Assembly (NCBI GenBank): GCA_021323775.1
Contig: JAJPKK010000019.1
Location: 1-47,865 of the forward strand
Source of the DNA: Hyphomicrobiales bacterium
GTDB taxonomy: Bacteria; Pseudomonadota; Alphaproteobacteria; Rhizobiales; Xanthobacteraceae
Length of the DNA stretch: 47,865 bases
Reading direction: 5' to 3'
The notes beneath the pieces were generated by a model. That model saw only the letters and a list, made by a program, of their open reading frames with translations, had not been told where the DNA came from and searched no databases. Position 1 is the stretch's first letter, and each line of letters starts with the position of its first letter. This document shows positions 25,848 through 34,983 of this stretch, in pieces. The translations under genes and the position numbers were made by a program.

Positions 25848-27593
25848 ATGAGCATCTCTTTCAGGGACGCTGGTCCGTTCCTTCGATCCACATTTTCTGC
25901 ATTGACGCTCGCATCGGTTACGCTTGCCAGCCTGATCTTCGATGGGCGCTACACCGCACAGGCGGCCATTCGTCCGCCGGAAGGCGGGGAGGTGCGCGCC
26001 CTGGTGATCGGTATCGATGCCTATCAGTTCGTGCCCCCGCTGCGTGGCGCTGTGGCGGATGCCCGCGACATCGAACAGACATTGCGAAGCCAGGGCGTCA
26101 GGGACATTACCGCCCTCTACGACGCAGCGGCCGACCGCGCGACGGTGATGCGCACGCTCGAGGAGCTCGTGCAGCGGAGTCAGTCCGGCGACCTCGTCGT
26201 ATTGTCGATCGCCGGCCATGGCGTGCAGGAGCCCGAGCACATCAAAGGGTCGCAACCCGACGGCCTCGACAATGTCTTTGTGCTCGCCGGCTTCAATCCA
26301 AAGACCCCGGCCGGGACGCAGCAACGCATCATCGGCACCGAATTCAACCATGTGATCAAGCAATTCGAGGCCAAGGGCGCCCAGGTCATGTTCGTCGCCG
26401 ACGCCTGCTACGGCGGCGGCCTGGCGCGTGAAATCGATCCCCGCGCCGGCGAAATGAGCTTTCGCCAGGCGCCGCGCTATTCGCTGACGTTCGACGCTCT
26501 CCAGCGGATCTCGACCGCGAGCGATGCGTTCCTGAGCGATATCGATTTCGAGCGGACCGCATTTCTCGCTGCGGTCGATCGCAACACCAAGGCGCCGGAA
26601 GTCCGCATCCCCGGCGTGCCCGGATTCCGGGGTGCGCTAAGCTACGCGGTAGCTCGCGCATTCGAGGGCGCTGCAGACGAAAACCGGGACGGTCACGTTT
26701 CGCATACCGAGCTGTTCACTTATGTGCGGCAGGTGGCCTACCAGCTCTCCGATCAGCGGCAGCTGGTCGTTACCAGCGGTCCGATGACGCGCGCCGGGGG
26801 TTCCGACGTGGTCTTCGAACGCACGCGCGGGGTGATCGTGCTCGATGCGGTGCAGCCCAGCGAAACGCGCCCCCAGCCGCCGGCGCCCGTCGCCGCGGCG
26901 TTGCCCGGCGCGCAGCAGGCCGCGCGTCCGCCGGCGCCCCCCCCGCCAGCGCCGGCCCCAGGCGCGTTGGGCATCGTCCGGATCGCCGCCCTCGGTGACC
27001 AGCGCGATCTCCTGGCCAATCTCGAAGCCCGGGAGGCGCGTTTCGAGGTGGTCGGCATCAAAGACAATCCCGATCTCATTTGGGATCCGGCGTCCCTCGA
27101 GGTGCTCGCCGGTGGTGATATCGTCGCCTATGGGATTGACCGCGCCGGCCTCGGCAGCGTCGTTGACCGCGTGGCCGCCGTCAACGGCTTCAAGCGCCTC
27201 GCCGCCAAAGCGCCGCAACCGGTGCGCATCCTGCCGGACGACAAGGTCCATCGCCGCGACGCGCGCATCGATGTCGAGGTGTCCGGCGTCGCGGCGCGTT
27301 CGCTTTTGATGTTCAACATCGCCGGCGACGGCACGGTGCAAACCCTGTATCCGATCGGCTCGGACGCGCGCATCATCGCGACTCCCGACTACAAATTCCA
27401 GGTGCGGGCCGGAGAGCCATTCGGGGCGGATCAGGTGGTCGCGATTTCCTCGCAGCTGCGTCTTGGCGACCTTGAAGAGGCATTGCGAAAAATGAGCCAG
27501 CGCCGCACCGCGGTCGAGGTGTTCAAGCTGGTCGAGCGCTATGCGCCTGCCGACGCCAGGATCGGCGCCGCCAGCCTCTACACCGCGCCGTAG
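25848..27593 (+). CDS. Exported caspase-like (peptidase C14) protein with EF-hand-like loop and DUF4384-like domain
   Basis: The 581-residue product has an N-terminal hydrophobic export segment (about 15-40, ending TAQAAIRPP). The caspase fold follows: RALVIGIDAYQFVPPLRGAV, catalytic His124 in VLSIAGHGVQ and Cys187 in MFVADACYGGG. A calcium-loop-like DENRDGHVSHTEL is at about 277-289. A Pro/Ala-rich linker (about 335-375) leads to a C-terminal region with LLMFNIAGDGTVQTLYPIG, resembling DUF4384. Bacterial caspase-like proteins are usually cytoplasmic; export makes this one unusual. ATG at 25848 has a GAGAGGCAGGG site; a GTG at 25833 overlaps the upstream stop (GTGA). Catalysis and calcium binding are inferred from motifs. 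Confidence 0.8.
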   Translation: MSISFRDAGPFLRSTFSALTLASVTLASLIFDGRYTAQAAIRPPEGGEVRALVIGIDAYQFVPPLRGAVADARDIEQTLRSQGVRDITALYDAAADRATVMRTLEELVQRSQSGDLVVLSIAGHGVQEPEHIKGSQPDGLDNVFVLAGFNPKTPAGTQQRIIGTEFNHVIKQFEAKGAQVMFVADACYGGGLAREIDPRAGEMSFRQAPRYSLTFDALQRISTASDAFLSDIDFERTAFLAAVDRNTKAPEVRIPGVPGFRGALSYAVARAFEGAADENRDGHVSHTELFTYVRQVAYQLSDQRQLVVTSGPMTRAGGSDVVFERTRGVIVLDAVQPSETRPQPPAPVAAALPGAQQAARPPAPPPPAPAPGALGIVRIAALGDQRDLLANLEAREARFEVVGIKDNPDLIWDPASLEVLAGGDIVAYGIDRAGLGSVVDRVAAVNGFKRLAAKAPQPVRILPDDKVHRRDARIDVEVSGVAARSLLMFNIAGDGTVQTLYPIGSDARIIATPDYKFQVRAGEPFGADQVVAISSQLRLGDLEEALRKMSQRRTAVEVFKLVERYAPADARIGAASLYTAP

Positions 27594-28019
27594 CAGCGGG
27601 ATACAACCGCAGGCCCTGGGGGTTGGCTTATCGAGGGCGCTCCGATGAGATTGAATCACCCTCATGCCCGTGCACAAACACCCTGCCGCGTCAGCCGGCG
27701 GGGAGCCGGTCTTCGCAAGCATCCGGGTCTTTGCCGCGGCGCCTCCCCTAAAGAGACGTGGAAGGCCGGGACAGGCCCCATTGGGGCTAACTCAGGCTGC
27801 GCGCTCCCGCCCCTGCTTGCGGAGGAGGGTTGGGGAGCGGGCTCTTGCGGCGAGTCAGTGTCCGGGGACACGGTCCCCTCCCGAGCCCTCCCCCGCAAGC
27901 GGGGAAGGAGAAAGACTGCTGCCGGGCTGCGCGAATCGACCCGCTCAGTCTCGGCGAAGCTTAAGTTAACGCTTACGGGGACAAGCCCGGCCATCACTCC
28001 ACAGGAGATGGCCAACGTC
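27594..28019. other. Intergenic region with palindromic repeats
   Basis: Holds three inverted repeats: a GCTCCC/GGGAGC pair spanning about 27803-27841, GTGTCC-GG-GGACAC at 27858-27871, and CTCCCCCGCAAGCGGGGAAG at 27888-27907. They may limit read-through from the caspase-like gene to the DUF4384 gene. A frame open from 27645 is read through these repeats and is not considered coding. Confidence 0.6.
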
Positions 28020-28697
28020 ATGGGGCGCTGGTCCAAGATCGCGCGACGGGCCGTCGCGGGATTGGCGGCCGCGGTTCTGACCGGAACAGCCGCTCTTGCC
28101 CAGGCGCCGCATTCGGTGACGATCCTTCCCGATGTTCCGGAGCCGCCGTCCGCCACACGGACGCCTGACTTTTCGATGGCAAGGCTCGAACTCCTGAACT
28201 CGACCATCAAGGTCGAAAATCCGGCGGGCGTCTCGGTCGATGTCATCCCCAAGCTGGAAGTGCCTGCCGGTTCGAAGATCGGATTCCGCATCGCCGCAAA
28301 GAGAGCAGGCTATGTCATTCTCCTGGACGTCGATGCGAGCGGGAGGCTCACGCAGATATTCCCGAACCCAACTGCCGCAACCCACGGCTTGCGCGGCGCG
28401 ACCAATCTGATCAAACCGGGACACAGTCTGACCATCCCGCAACCTGGCACCCCTTATGCGGGGTTCGAATTCGTTGCCGAGCCGCCGGGCGGCATCGCAA
28501 TGGTGGTTGCGCTGTTGAGCGACAGGCCGGTGCAGGTCGTCGATCTTCCCGACACTCCCCCTCCCGCTTTCGCGCCCGGCGATACGCTGAAATATGTCCG
28601 CGATCAGGCGAGGACACTTAAGGTTGCGAATCCGGAGGGCGGGCGGCTGGAGCAGCCGAATTGGTCGATCGACGGAAAATTCTATCTCATCAGATAG
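28020..28697 (+). CDS. Secreted DUF4384 domain protein
   Basis: The 225-residue product has a signal peptide (RRAVAGLAAAVLTGTAALAQ). The mature part contains VPAGSKIGFRIAAKRAGYVILLDVDASGRLTQIFPNP and a later GFEFVAEPPGGIAMVVALLS strand pair, the pattern of DUF4384, a beta-sandwich that commonly accompanies caspase-like or kinase proteins. The same domain type closes the caspase-like protein just upstream, so the two may act on the same partner. Start: ATG at 28020, 12 bases after AGGAG; ATG at 28008 lies too close to that site. The quoted strand is at mature positions about 80-115. Confidence 0.72.
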   Translation: MGRWSKIARRAVAGLAAAVLTGTAALAQAPHSVTILPDVPEPPSATRTPDFSMARLELLNSTIKVENPAGVSVDVIPKLEVPAGSKIGFRIAAKRAGYVILLDVDASGRLTQIFPNPTAATHGLRGATNLIKPGHSLTIPQPGTPYAGFEFVAEPPGGIAMVVALLSDRPVQVVDLPDTPPPAFAPGDTLKYVRDQARTLKVANPEGGRLEQPNWSIDGKFYLIR

Positions 28698-28732
28698 CCG
28701 GACGCGCGTTGACCAGCGCGCCGCATGCGGGC

Positions 28733-30553
28733 TTACGTCCGCATCCGCTCCACGGGGTCCGCCGGCGCCACATCGATCATCCGCAGCCGAACGCCCTCGC
28801 TGCCCTGCCAGCGGTCGATCGACAATGTCCCGGCCACGTGGACGGCGCGTCCCCGGCTCTTGAGCAGGGCCTGTCCGAGCTTTTGCCCGGCGGCGCGGAA
28901 CGCGATGGCGTTGATGGCCGCGCCGTCGCCCGATTGCAATCTCGCGCGCACATGCGCTTGGCCGACTTCTTCGGCATGCGCGATCATGTGCGCCGGAAGC
29001 ACGATCACCGGCTCCGGATTGCCGGCGCCGAACGGCCCTGCGGCAGCGAGCGTCGCAAGCAGTTCGGCGCTCGCAGCCCGCGCCGTCAAGGCGCCGTCAA
29101 CGAGCAACGCGTCGTCGCGCCGCGCGGCTTCGACATCGGCGCCAAGGCGGCTTTCGAGAAAAGCTCGAAACTCTCCGAGCGCACGCGCCTTCAGCGTGAC
29201 GCCAGCGGCCATAGCGTGTCCGCCGCCCTTCATGATGAGCCCGCCGGCGACGGCATGGCGCACCGCGCGGCCGAGATCGACGCCCGGAATCGAGCGCCCC
29301 GAACCCGTGCCGATCTCGCCCGGTCCGAGCGCAATCGCAAACGCGGGCCGGCCGAACCGCTCCTTGAGCCGCGCCGCGACGAGGCCGACCACGCCGGGAT
29401 GCCAGCGCGGCGACGCCGTCACGATTACAGCGCCCTTCTCCTCGGTGCCGAGCGCCGTCATGGACTCGGCCTCGGCTTCCGCGACGGCGGCAAGCTCGAT
29501 CGCCTGGCGCTCGCGATTGAGGCGGTCGAGCTGGGCCGCAAGCGCTGCCGCAGCCGTCGGATCCGTGCATAAGAGCAGCTCCGCGCCGAGGTCGGCTCGC
29601 CCGATACGGCCGCCCGCATTGATGCGCGGCCCCAGCATGAAGCCGAGATGCCACGGCTCCGGCGGGCCGCTCAGTCGCGAGACGTCCATCAACGCGGTCA
29701 GGCCGACGCGCTCGCGCCGGCGCATCGCAATCAGCCCCTTGGCCACGAAGGCGCGATTGAGCCCTTTGAGCGCGACGACATCCGCAACCGTGCCGAGCGC
29801 CACCAGGTCGAGGAGTTCGAGCAGGTCTGGCTCCGGCCGCGCCGCGGTCCAGAACCCCCGCCGCCGAAGCTCCCGGTTGATCGCCACAACGCTGAGAAAA
29901 ACGAGCCCGACCGCCGCGAGGTAGCCGAGCCCTGACAGATCGTCGAGCCGGTTCGGGTTGACCACTGCCGCCGCGGGCGGAAGATTTTCGTCGGCCTGGT
30001 GGTGATCGATAACGATCGTATCGAGGCCAAGACGCTTGGCCTCGGCGAGCGGCTCGAGGCTGGTGGTGCCGCAATCAACCGTCACCAGAAGACCGGCGCC
30101 GCGCTGAGCGAGGGAAGCGATGGCTTCTGCGTTCGGACCATAGCCTTCGAAAATGCGATCCGGAATATGAATAAGAGGTTCGAGCCCGGCGACGCGCAGG
30201 AAACTTGCGAGCAGCGCCGCGGATGTCGCGCCATCCACATCATAATCGCCGAAAATCGCGACCTGCTCGCGTCGCATGACGGCTTCGGCGAGGCGGCTTG
30301 CTGCCGCTTTCATATCGACGAGCACATCCGGATCCGGCATCAGCCGCCTGATGGTGGGGTCGAGATAGGCTTCGACGGCATCGATTTCGACATTGCGACC
30401 CGCCAGGACGCGCGCGAGCATTTCCGGCACGCCATGGCGTTGAGCAATCGCGAGCGAACGCGCGTTGCCGCGATCGTCGAGGCGGTCGCGCCACGGCCGC
30501 CCCGTCGCCGAGCGCTCCACCCCCAAAAAATGGCGATTGGATTCCCCGCGCAT
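28733..30553 (-). CDS. recJ: Single-stranded-DNA-specific 5'-3' exonuclease RecJ
   Basis: RecJ degrades single-stranded DNA 5' to 3' in recombination and mismatch repair. The 606-residue protein has all DHH-family motifs: DYDVDGATSAALL at 103-115, LVTVDCGTTS, the DHH at 183-185 in VIDHHQAD, GTVADVVAL, and the DHHA1 motif GGGHAMAAGVTL near 470. The OB-like C-terminal domain follows. It is the last gene of a minus-strand group (aminotransferase, hom, glpX, recJ), with 253 bases separating it from glpX. ATG at 30553 gives normal family length. Confidence 0.96.
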   Translation of the reverse strand: MRGESNRHFLGVERSATGRPWRDRLDDRGNARSLAIAQRHGVPEMLARVLAGRNVEIDAVEAYLDPTIRRLMPDPDVLVDMKAAASRLAEAVMRREQVAIFGDYDVDGATSAALLASFLRVAGLEPLIHIPDRIFEGYGPNAEAIASLAQRGAGLLVTVDCGTTSLEPLAEAKRLGLDTIVIDHHQADENLPPAAAVVNPNRLDDLSGLGYLAAVGLVFLSVVAINRELRRRGFWTAARPEPDLLELLDLVALGTVADVVALKGLNRAFVAKGLIAMRRRERVGLTALMDVSRLSGPPEPWHLGFMLGPRINAGGRIGRADLGAELLLCTDPTAAAALAAQLDRLNRERQAIELAAVAEAEAESMTALGTEEKGAVIVTASPRWHPGVVGLVAARLKERFGRPAFAIALGPGEIGTGSGRSIPGVDLGRAVRHAVAGGLIMKGGGHAMAAGVTLKARALGEFRAFLESRLGADVEAARRDDALLVDGALTARAASAELLATLAAAGPFGAGNPEPVIVLPAHMIAHAEEVGQAHVRARLQSGDGAAINAIAFRAAGQKLGQALLKSRGRAVHVAGTLSIDRWQGSEGVRLRMIDVAPADPVERMRT

Positions 30554-30806
30554 CCTGCGTCTTCATCAGCGCCATCTTTTGCGCACCCGCTGCGGCGGGC
30601 CGATTCGGGCGCATCGGGGAGTCCAGCCCAAATTGGGCTCGCCGGCAATCGAATTGATCGGGCCTGTTAATCCTTCGATGAATTGCCGGCCGCGCGCCGC
30701 AAAGCCACACCTCAAGCAGACGGGTGAATGCGCTCATCATAGGGCTGTTGCGATGTGCCGGAATGCAACAGCCGATTTCGGTTGCGCCTTTGCCGACCCT
30801 ACAAAC

Positions 30807-31802
30807 TCACTCCAGATGAAACTTGCCGAACTGGCGATGCTCGGCCCGAATCCACCGCACCGTACCGGTGACTGAGCGCATCACCACCGTCTCGGTTTCG
30901 ATCAACCCCTCGCGAAATCGCACGCCCTTGAGCATCGACCCGGTGGTGACTCCGGTTGCGGCGAAAAGACAATCCCCCGTCACCATATCTTCCAGTTGAT
31001 ATTTCTTGCGCGGATCGGTGACGCCCATTTTGGCGGCGCGGGTTCGTTTTTCTTCAGTGTCGAGCAACAGCCGGCCCTGGAATTGGCCGCCGATGCAGGC
31101 GAGCGCCGCCGCCGCCAGCACGCCCTCGGGCGCTCCGCCGATCCCGAGATAAATGTCGATGCCGGTCGACTCCGGGTCGGCCGTATGGATGACGCCGGCA
31201 ACGTCGCCGTCGGTGATGAGCCGCACCGAGGAGCCGGCCTTACGCACAGCGGCAATGAGGTCGGCATGGCGCGGCCGATCAAGAATGAGCGCCGTAATCT
31301 CCTCCGGCTTGACGCCTTTGGCCCTGGCGAGCGCGCGGATATTCTCCTCCGCGGGCGCATCGAGATCAACGATCCCCTTCTGGTAGCCGGGACCGATGGC
31401 GATCTTGTCCATGTAGACATCGGGCGCGTTGAGCAGCGTGCCGCCTTCGGCCATGGCCATGGTGGCGATCGCTCCCGGCATGTTCTTGGCGCATAAGGTG
31501 GTGCCTTCCAACGGATCGACCGCAATGTCGACCCGGGGGCCATGCCCTGTTCCGACCTTTTCGCCGATGAAGAGCATCGGCGCCTCGTCGCGTTCGCCCT
31601 CCCCGATCACGATGGTCCCGACAATCGCCAGATTGTTCATCTCCCGACGCATGGCGTCGACTGCTGCCTGGTCCGCGGCCTTCTCGTTGCCGCGACCACG
31701 TAATTTCGCCGCCGCCACCGCGGCCCGCTCCGTCACCCGGGCAATTTCCAGCGACAGAATCCGATCGAGCGGAAGGCTCGATCTCGCGTGGCTCGACGAC
31801 AT
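30807..31802 (-). CDS. glpX: Class II fructose-1,6-bisphosphatase
   Basis: GlpX removes the 1-phosphate of fructose 1,6-bisphosphate in gluconeogenesis; in alphaproteobacteria it may also act on sedoheptulose bisphosphate. The 331-residue protein has IVIGEGERDEAPMLFIGE, the metal site VDPLEGTTLCAKN, LDRPRHADLIAAVR, TDGDVAGVI and GIGGAPEGVLAAAAL. ATG at 31802 has GAGGAG upstream on its strand; an upstream ATG at 31835 overlaps the hom stop. It lies 30 bases after hom, so they are likely one transcript. Confidence 0.96.
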   Translation of the reverse strand: MSSSHARSSLPLDRILSLEIARVTERAAVAAAKLRGRGNEKAADQAAVDAMRREMNNLAIVGTIVIGEGERDEAPMLFIGEKVGTGHGPRVDIAVDPLEGTTLCAKNMPGAIATMAMAEGGTLLNAPDVYMDKIAIGPGYQKGIVDLDAPAEENIRALARAKGVKPEEITALILDRPRHADLIAAVRKAGSSVRLITDGDVAGVIHTADPESTGIDIYLGIGGAPEGVLAAAALACIGGQFQGRLLLDTEEKRTRAAKMGVTDPRKKYQLEDMVTGDCLFAATGVTTGSMLKGVRFREGLIETETVVMRSVTGTVRWIRAEHRQFGKFHLE

Positions 31803-31831
31803 GGGCGACTCCTCAACTTCGGCAGAACAAA

Positions 31832-33157
31832 TCAATATTTCTCGATGCGGATGACCTGCGGCTGCCCGGCGATGACGCCCTCGCGCTTGATGGCGTTCAA
31901 CGCGCGGCGCACCGCATCCTCGGTCGTGGCATAGGTGATGAGAATGACCGGCGCCGGCGTCGCCGGGCTGTTCGGATCATCGCCGCCGTGGGGCCGGCCG
32001 CCTGGGTGTCGCTGCACGATCGACTCAAGCGAGATGTTCTCGTCCGCCAGATGCTTCGCAATCGTCGCAAAAGTGCCAGGCCGGTCGAGCGCAGCTAAGC
32101 GAATATAGTAGCCGCCTTCATGGCGCTGCATCGGCGCCTGGCGGCACTCGGTGAGACGGGATAGCGGACGGCCAAAAGCCGGCGCAAGCGCGCCGCGCGC
32201 GATGTCGCAGAGGTCCGCAACAACCGAAGACGCTGTCGCGGCTCCGCCGGCGCCCGGCCCGACCAGCGTGATCGGCGCGATGCCCTCGGCGTCGAGCGAG
32301 GCAGCGTTGGTCACGCCCATAACCTGGGCGATGGCGGTCTCCTTCGGCACCATGGTGGGGTGCACCCGCTGTTCGATCCCTTGTGCGGTACGCACCGCGA
32401 CGCCGAGCAGCTTCACCCGATAGCCGAGCGCATCGGCCGCGTCGAGGTCTTCAGGCGTGATGGACGAAATGCCCTCAACATACACCGCATCCGGATTGAC
32501 GCGAATGCCGAATGCGAGGCTTGCGATGAGCGCAAGCTTCTGGGCTGTATCGAAGCCTTCGACATCGAACGTCGGATCGGCCTCCGCATAGCCGAGGCGC
32601 TGCGCATCCTTGAGGCATTCGGCGAAGGAGAGCCTTTCCTGCTCCATTCTGGTGAGAATGTAATTGCAGGTGCCATTGAGGATGCCGTAGACGCGCGCGA
32701 ACGAATTACCGGACACCCCCTCGCGCAGCGTCTTCACGATCGGGATGGCGCCGCCAATCGCCGCCTCGAAATTCAACGCGACGCCATGCTTCTCGGCGAG
32801 CGCCGCAAGCTCGACGCCATGCCTGGCCAGAAGCGCCTTGTTGGCGGTCACAACAGATTTTCCGGCGGCAAGCGCGGTCTTGACCGCGAGCTTCGCCGGA
32901 TCGCCCTCGCCGCCGATCAGCTCCACAAAGACATCGATCTCTTCGTCGGCCGCGAGGGTTGCGGGATCAGAGACCCAGCGCGGTTTAGCCTGGCCAAGGT
33001 CGCGCTTCTTGTCGGCCGTTCGCGCCGTGACCGCAACGATCTCGATGCCGCGTCCGCACCGGGCCTCGATCAGATCGCGTTGCTGCGCGATGAGGCGCGC
33101 GACTGCAGAACCAACTGTGCCAAGCCCGGCAAGACCGGCTTTCAGAGGCGCAACCAT
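31832..33157 (-). CDS. hom: Homoserine dehydrogenase
   Basis: This 441-residue enzyme reduces aspartate semialdehyde to homoserine, leading to methionine and threonine. It has the NAD(P) motif GLAGLGTVGSAV at 8-19, FEAAIGGAIPIVKTLREG, ILNGTCNYILTRM, EADPTFDVEGFDTAQKLALIA, and a C-terminal ACT domain (about 355-441) for feedback control. ATG at 33157 is preceded by ACAGGCG. A frame open to 33361 would add 68 residues of no family likeness. It follows the aminotransferase by 103 bases. Confidence 0.96.
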   Translation of the reverse strand: MVAPLKAGLAGLGTVGSAVARLIAQQRDLIEARCGRGIEIVAVTARTADKKRDLGQAKPRWVSDPATLAADEEIDVFVELIGGEGDPAKLAVKTALAAGKSVVTANKALLARHGVELAALAEKHGVALNFEAAIGGAIPIVKTLREGVSGNSFARVYGILNGTCNYILTRMEQERLSFAECLKDAQRLGYAEADPTFDVEGFDTAQKLALIASLAFGIRVNPDAVYVEGISSITPEDLDAADALGYRVKLLGVAVRTAQGIEQRVHPTMVPKETAIAQVMGVTNAASLDAEGIAPITLVGPGAGGAATASSVVADLCDIARGALAPAFGRPLSRLTECRQAPMQRHEGGYYIRLAALDRPGTFATIAKHLADENISLESIVQRHPGGRPHGGDDPNSPATPAPVILITYATTEDAVRRALNAIKREGVIAGQPQVIRIEKY

Positions 33158-33260
33158 CTTTCGCCTGTCAGTGTTGCAGCTTCCCGACGCACAGTGATGT
33201 CTGCGCGATGGAAATAAGCCATCAGAGTCAGAGCGCCAGGAGCGAGGGTCGCGCCGCCGC

Positions 33261-34478
33261 TCAACGCCGCCTCGCAAGAGGGACGATGTTGTGCAACTTT
33301 TCTGGACCGGTTTCAAGGAAGCGGCGCAGGTTCCGGGCAGCCTGGCGGATCCGCTGTTCATTCTCTACCAGCGCGATGCGCACAAAGCCTTCGCCGTGTT
33401 CGCCAAATCCGATGCCCGGCGAGACCGCAATCTCCGCCTTTTCGATCAGCAAAGTCGAAAACTCGACGGTGTCGAGGGTACGGAACGCCTCAGGGAGCGG
33501 CGCCCACGCGAACATCGACGCGCGCGGCGCGGGAATGCTCCAGCCCGCCCGGCCGAAGCTTTCGACCAGAACGTCCCGGCGACGCTTGTAAGTCTCGCGC
33601 ATCTCGCAAATGCAGTCGTCGGGGCCGTTCAAGGCCGCGGCGGCGGCGACCTGTATGGGCGTGAAAGCGCCGTAGTCGAGATAGGACTTGACCCGGGCGA
33701 GCGCGGCGATGATCCGCTCATTGCCGACCGCAAAGCCGAACCGCCAGCCCGGCATCGAATAGGTCTTCGACATCGAAGTGAACTCGACCGACACATCCAT
33801 CGCGCCTGGCACCTGCAGGATCGAGGGCGGAGGATTGTTGTCGAAATAAACCTCCGCATAGGCGAGATCGGAGAGCACGATCAGATTGTGCCTTTTCGCA
33901 AATGCGACGATGTCCCGATAGAACTCAATATCGGCAACGGCCGCCGTCGGGTTCGCCGGGTAGCACACGACGAGCGCCAGCGGCTTGGGGATAGAGTGCA
34001 TGCAGGCGCGCTCCAGCGCCTCAAAGAAGGCGGGCGTCGGGTCGGATGGCACGGAGCGAATTACGCCGCCTGCCATCAGGAAACCGAACGCGTGAATCGG
34101 GTAGCTCGGATTGGGCACGAGAATGACGTCGCCGGGAGCCGTAATGGCCTGGGCTACGTTGGCGAAGCCTTCCTTCGAACCCAAAGTGGTGACGATCTGC
34201 GTGTCTGGATTGAGCTTCACGCCGAAGCGGCGCGCGTAGTAAGCCGCCTGGGCGCGGCGCAGCCCGGGGATACCCTTGGAGGCCGAATAACGATCGGTGC
34301 GGGGACGACCGACGGTCTCTTTGAGCTTCTCGATGACGTGAGTCGGAGCGGCCAGATCCGGATTGCCCATGCCGAGATCGACAATATCCGCCCCCGCGTT
34401 GCGTGCAGCCGCCTTGGCGCGATTCACCTGCTCGAAAACATAAGGCGGCAAGCGCCGGATGCGGTGAAACTCTTCCAT
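33261..34478 (-). CDS. Class I PLP-dependent aminotransferase (alanine/LL-diaminopimelate-like)
   Basis: The 405-residue fold-type I aminotransferase begins MEEFHRIRRLPPYVFEQVNR and has GADIVDLGMGNPDL, ASKGIPGLRRAQAAYY, VVCYPANPTAAVAD, LSDLAYAEVYFD and the PLP Lys in SMSKTYSMPGWRFGFAVG. Close relatives are variously annotated as LL-diaminopimelate, alanine or aspartate aminotransferase; its place before hom suggests a role in aspartate-family amino acids, but the substrate cannot be fixed. ATG at 34478 starts at a conserved N terminus; ATG 34541 adds 21 residues without likeness. It heads the minus-strand hom-glpX-recJ group. Confidence 0.9.
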   Translation of the reverse strand: MEEFHRIRRLPPYVFEQVNRAKAAARNAGADIVDLGMGNPDLAAPTHVIEKLKETVGRPRTDRYSASKGIPGLRRAQAAYYARRFGVKLNPDTQIVTTLGSKEGFANVAQAITAPGDVILVPNPSYPIHAFGFLMAGGVIRSVPSDPTPAFFEALERACMHSIPKPLALVVCYPANPTAAVADIEFYRDIVAFAKRHNLIVLSDLAYAEVYFDNNPPPSILQVPGAMDVSVEFTSMSKTYSMPGWRFGFAVGNERIIAALARVKSYLDYGAFTPIQVAAAAALNGPDDCICEMRETYKRRRDVLVESFGRAGWSIPAPRASMFAWAPLPEAFRTLDTVEFSTLLIEKAEIAVSPGIGFGEHGEGFVRIALVENEQRIRQAARNLRRFLETGPEKLHNIVPLARRR

Positions 34479-34537
34479 GTTCCCAATCTCCTGCCTGCAA
34501 CTCCCGGAGGGGGCAAAACTCGGGACCGTTCCCCCGC

Positions 34538-34624
34538 TCATGGCCGGGCTTGTCCCGGCCCTCCCGATAATCGCGCGCTTTCCGTATCCCGATCGTCATC
34601 GCCGGGACAAGCCCGGCGATGACG
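34538..34624. repeat. GCCGGGCTTGTCCCGGC-type inverted repeats
   Basis: TCATGGCCGGGCTTGTCCCGGCC is followed 45 bases later by CATCGCCGGGACAAGCCCGGCGATG, so the two units are inverted relative to each other and each is palindromic. In bradyrhizobia-like genomes this is a common intergenic element (recollection). It lies in the promoter-side gap of the aminotransferase. Unit positions: 34538-34560 and 34597-34621. Confidence 0.7.
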
Positions 34625-34699
34625 CCGCGACGCTTGCTCCTCCTACGCAACGCCCGTAAGCGGCATGACCGATAAAGCCGTCTCGTCATCGCGGGTTGC

Positions 34700-34983
34700 T
34701 TGTCCGTGCTCCCGTAACTTCCCCGACACGTGCAGGACGCAAAGTCGACGCGACAGGCCCGGCATCAAGACCGCCGGCGATAGGCCTGGACGGCCAGACG
34801 CCTAAAACAGACGCCCAGCCCTTCGCCCCTCCTACTGCCCTGCAAGAAGGCAGTGAAAGAGCAACCGGCACGAGTTTTGCCCGTCTAGCCCAGCGTCGGA
34901 CGGCCTGACCCAGCCGACGAAGCCGCAAAACAAGACGGCGAGACTCGACGGGCAGCCCCGTACCGGCGGCGGTGCGGGCTTTT
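34700..34983 (+). ncRNA. Candidate structured RNA ending in a terminator-like hairpin
   Basis: No plausible protein gene fills 34630-35040, but the plus strand can form many stems: GTTTTGC (about 34873) with GCAAAAC (about 34925), CGTCGG with CCGACG inside it, CTGCC/GGCAG around 34834-34855, and a final stem at 34954-34980 followed by CTTTTA. A terminator on the plus strand with no plus-strand gene before it suggests an RNA gene. I could not match it to RNase P, tmRNA, 6S or SRP RNA. Start is a guess. Confidence 0.3.
34954..34983 (+). terminator. Possible intrinsic terminator (plus strand)
   Basis: AGCCC-C-GTACC, loop GGCGGC, GGTGCGGGCT forms a stem of about 10 pairs with one bulged C, followed by TTTT. 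The T-run is short. The reverse strand has no T-run after the hairpin, so it would serve plus-strand transcription only. Confidence 0.5.

Noticed and set aside
28456-28475. GGTTCGAATTC resembling a tRNA T-loop
   Set aside because: It lies inside the DUF4384 coding sequence and has no cloverleaf around it.
33291-34622. 443-residue plus-strand ORF opposite the aminotransferase
   Set aside because: It is the antisense shadow of a well-supported gene, as expected in GC-rich DNA.
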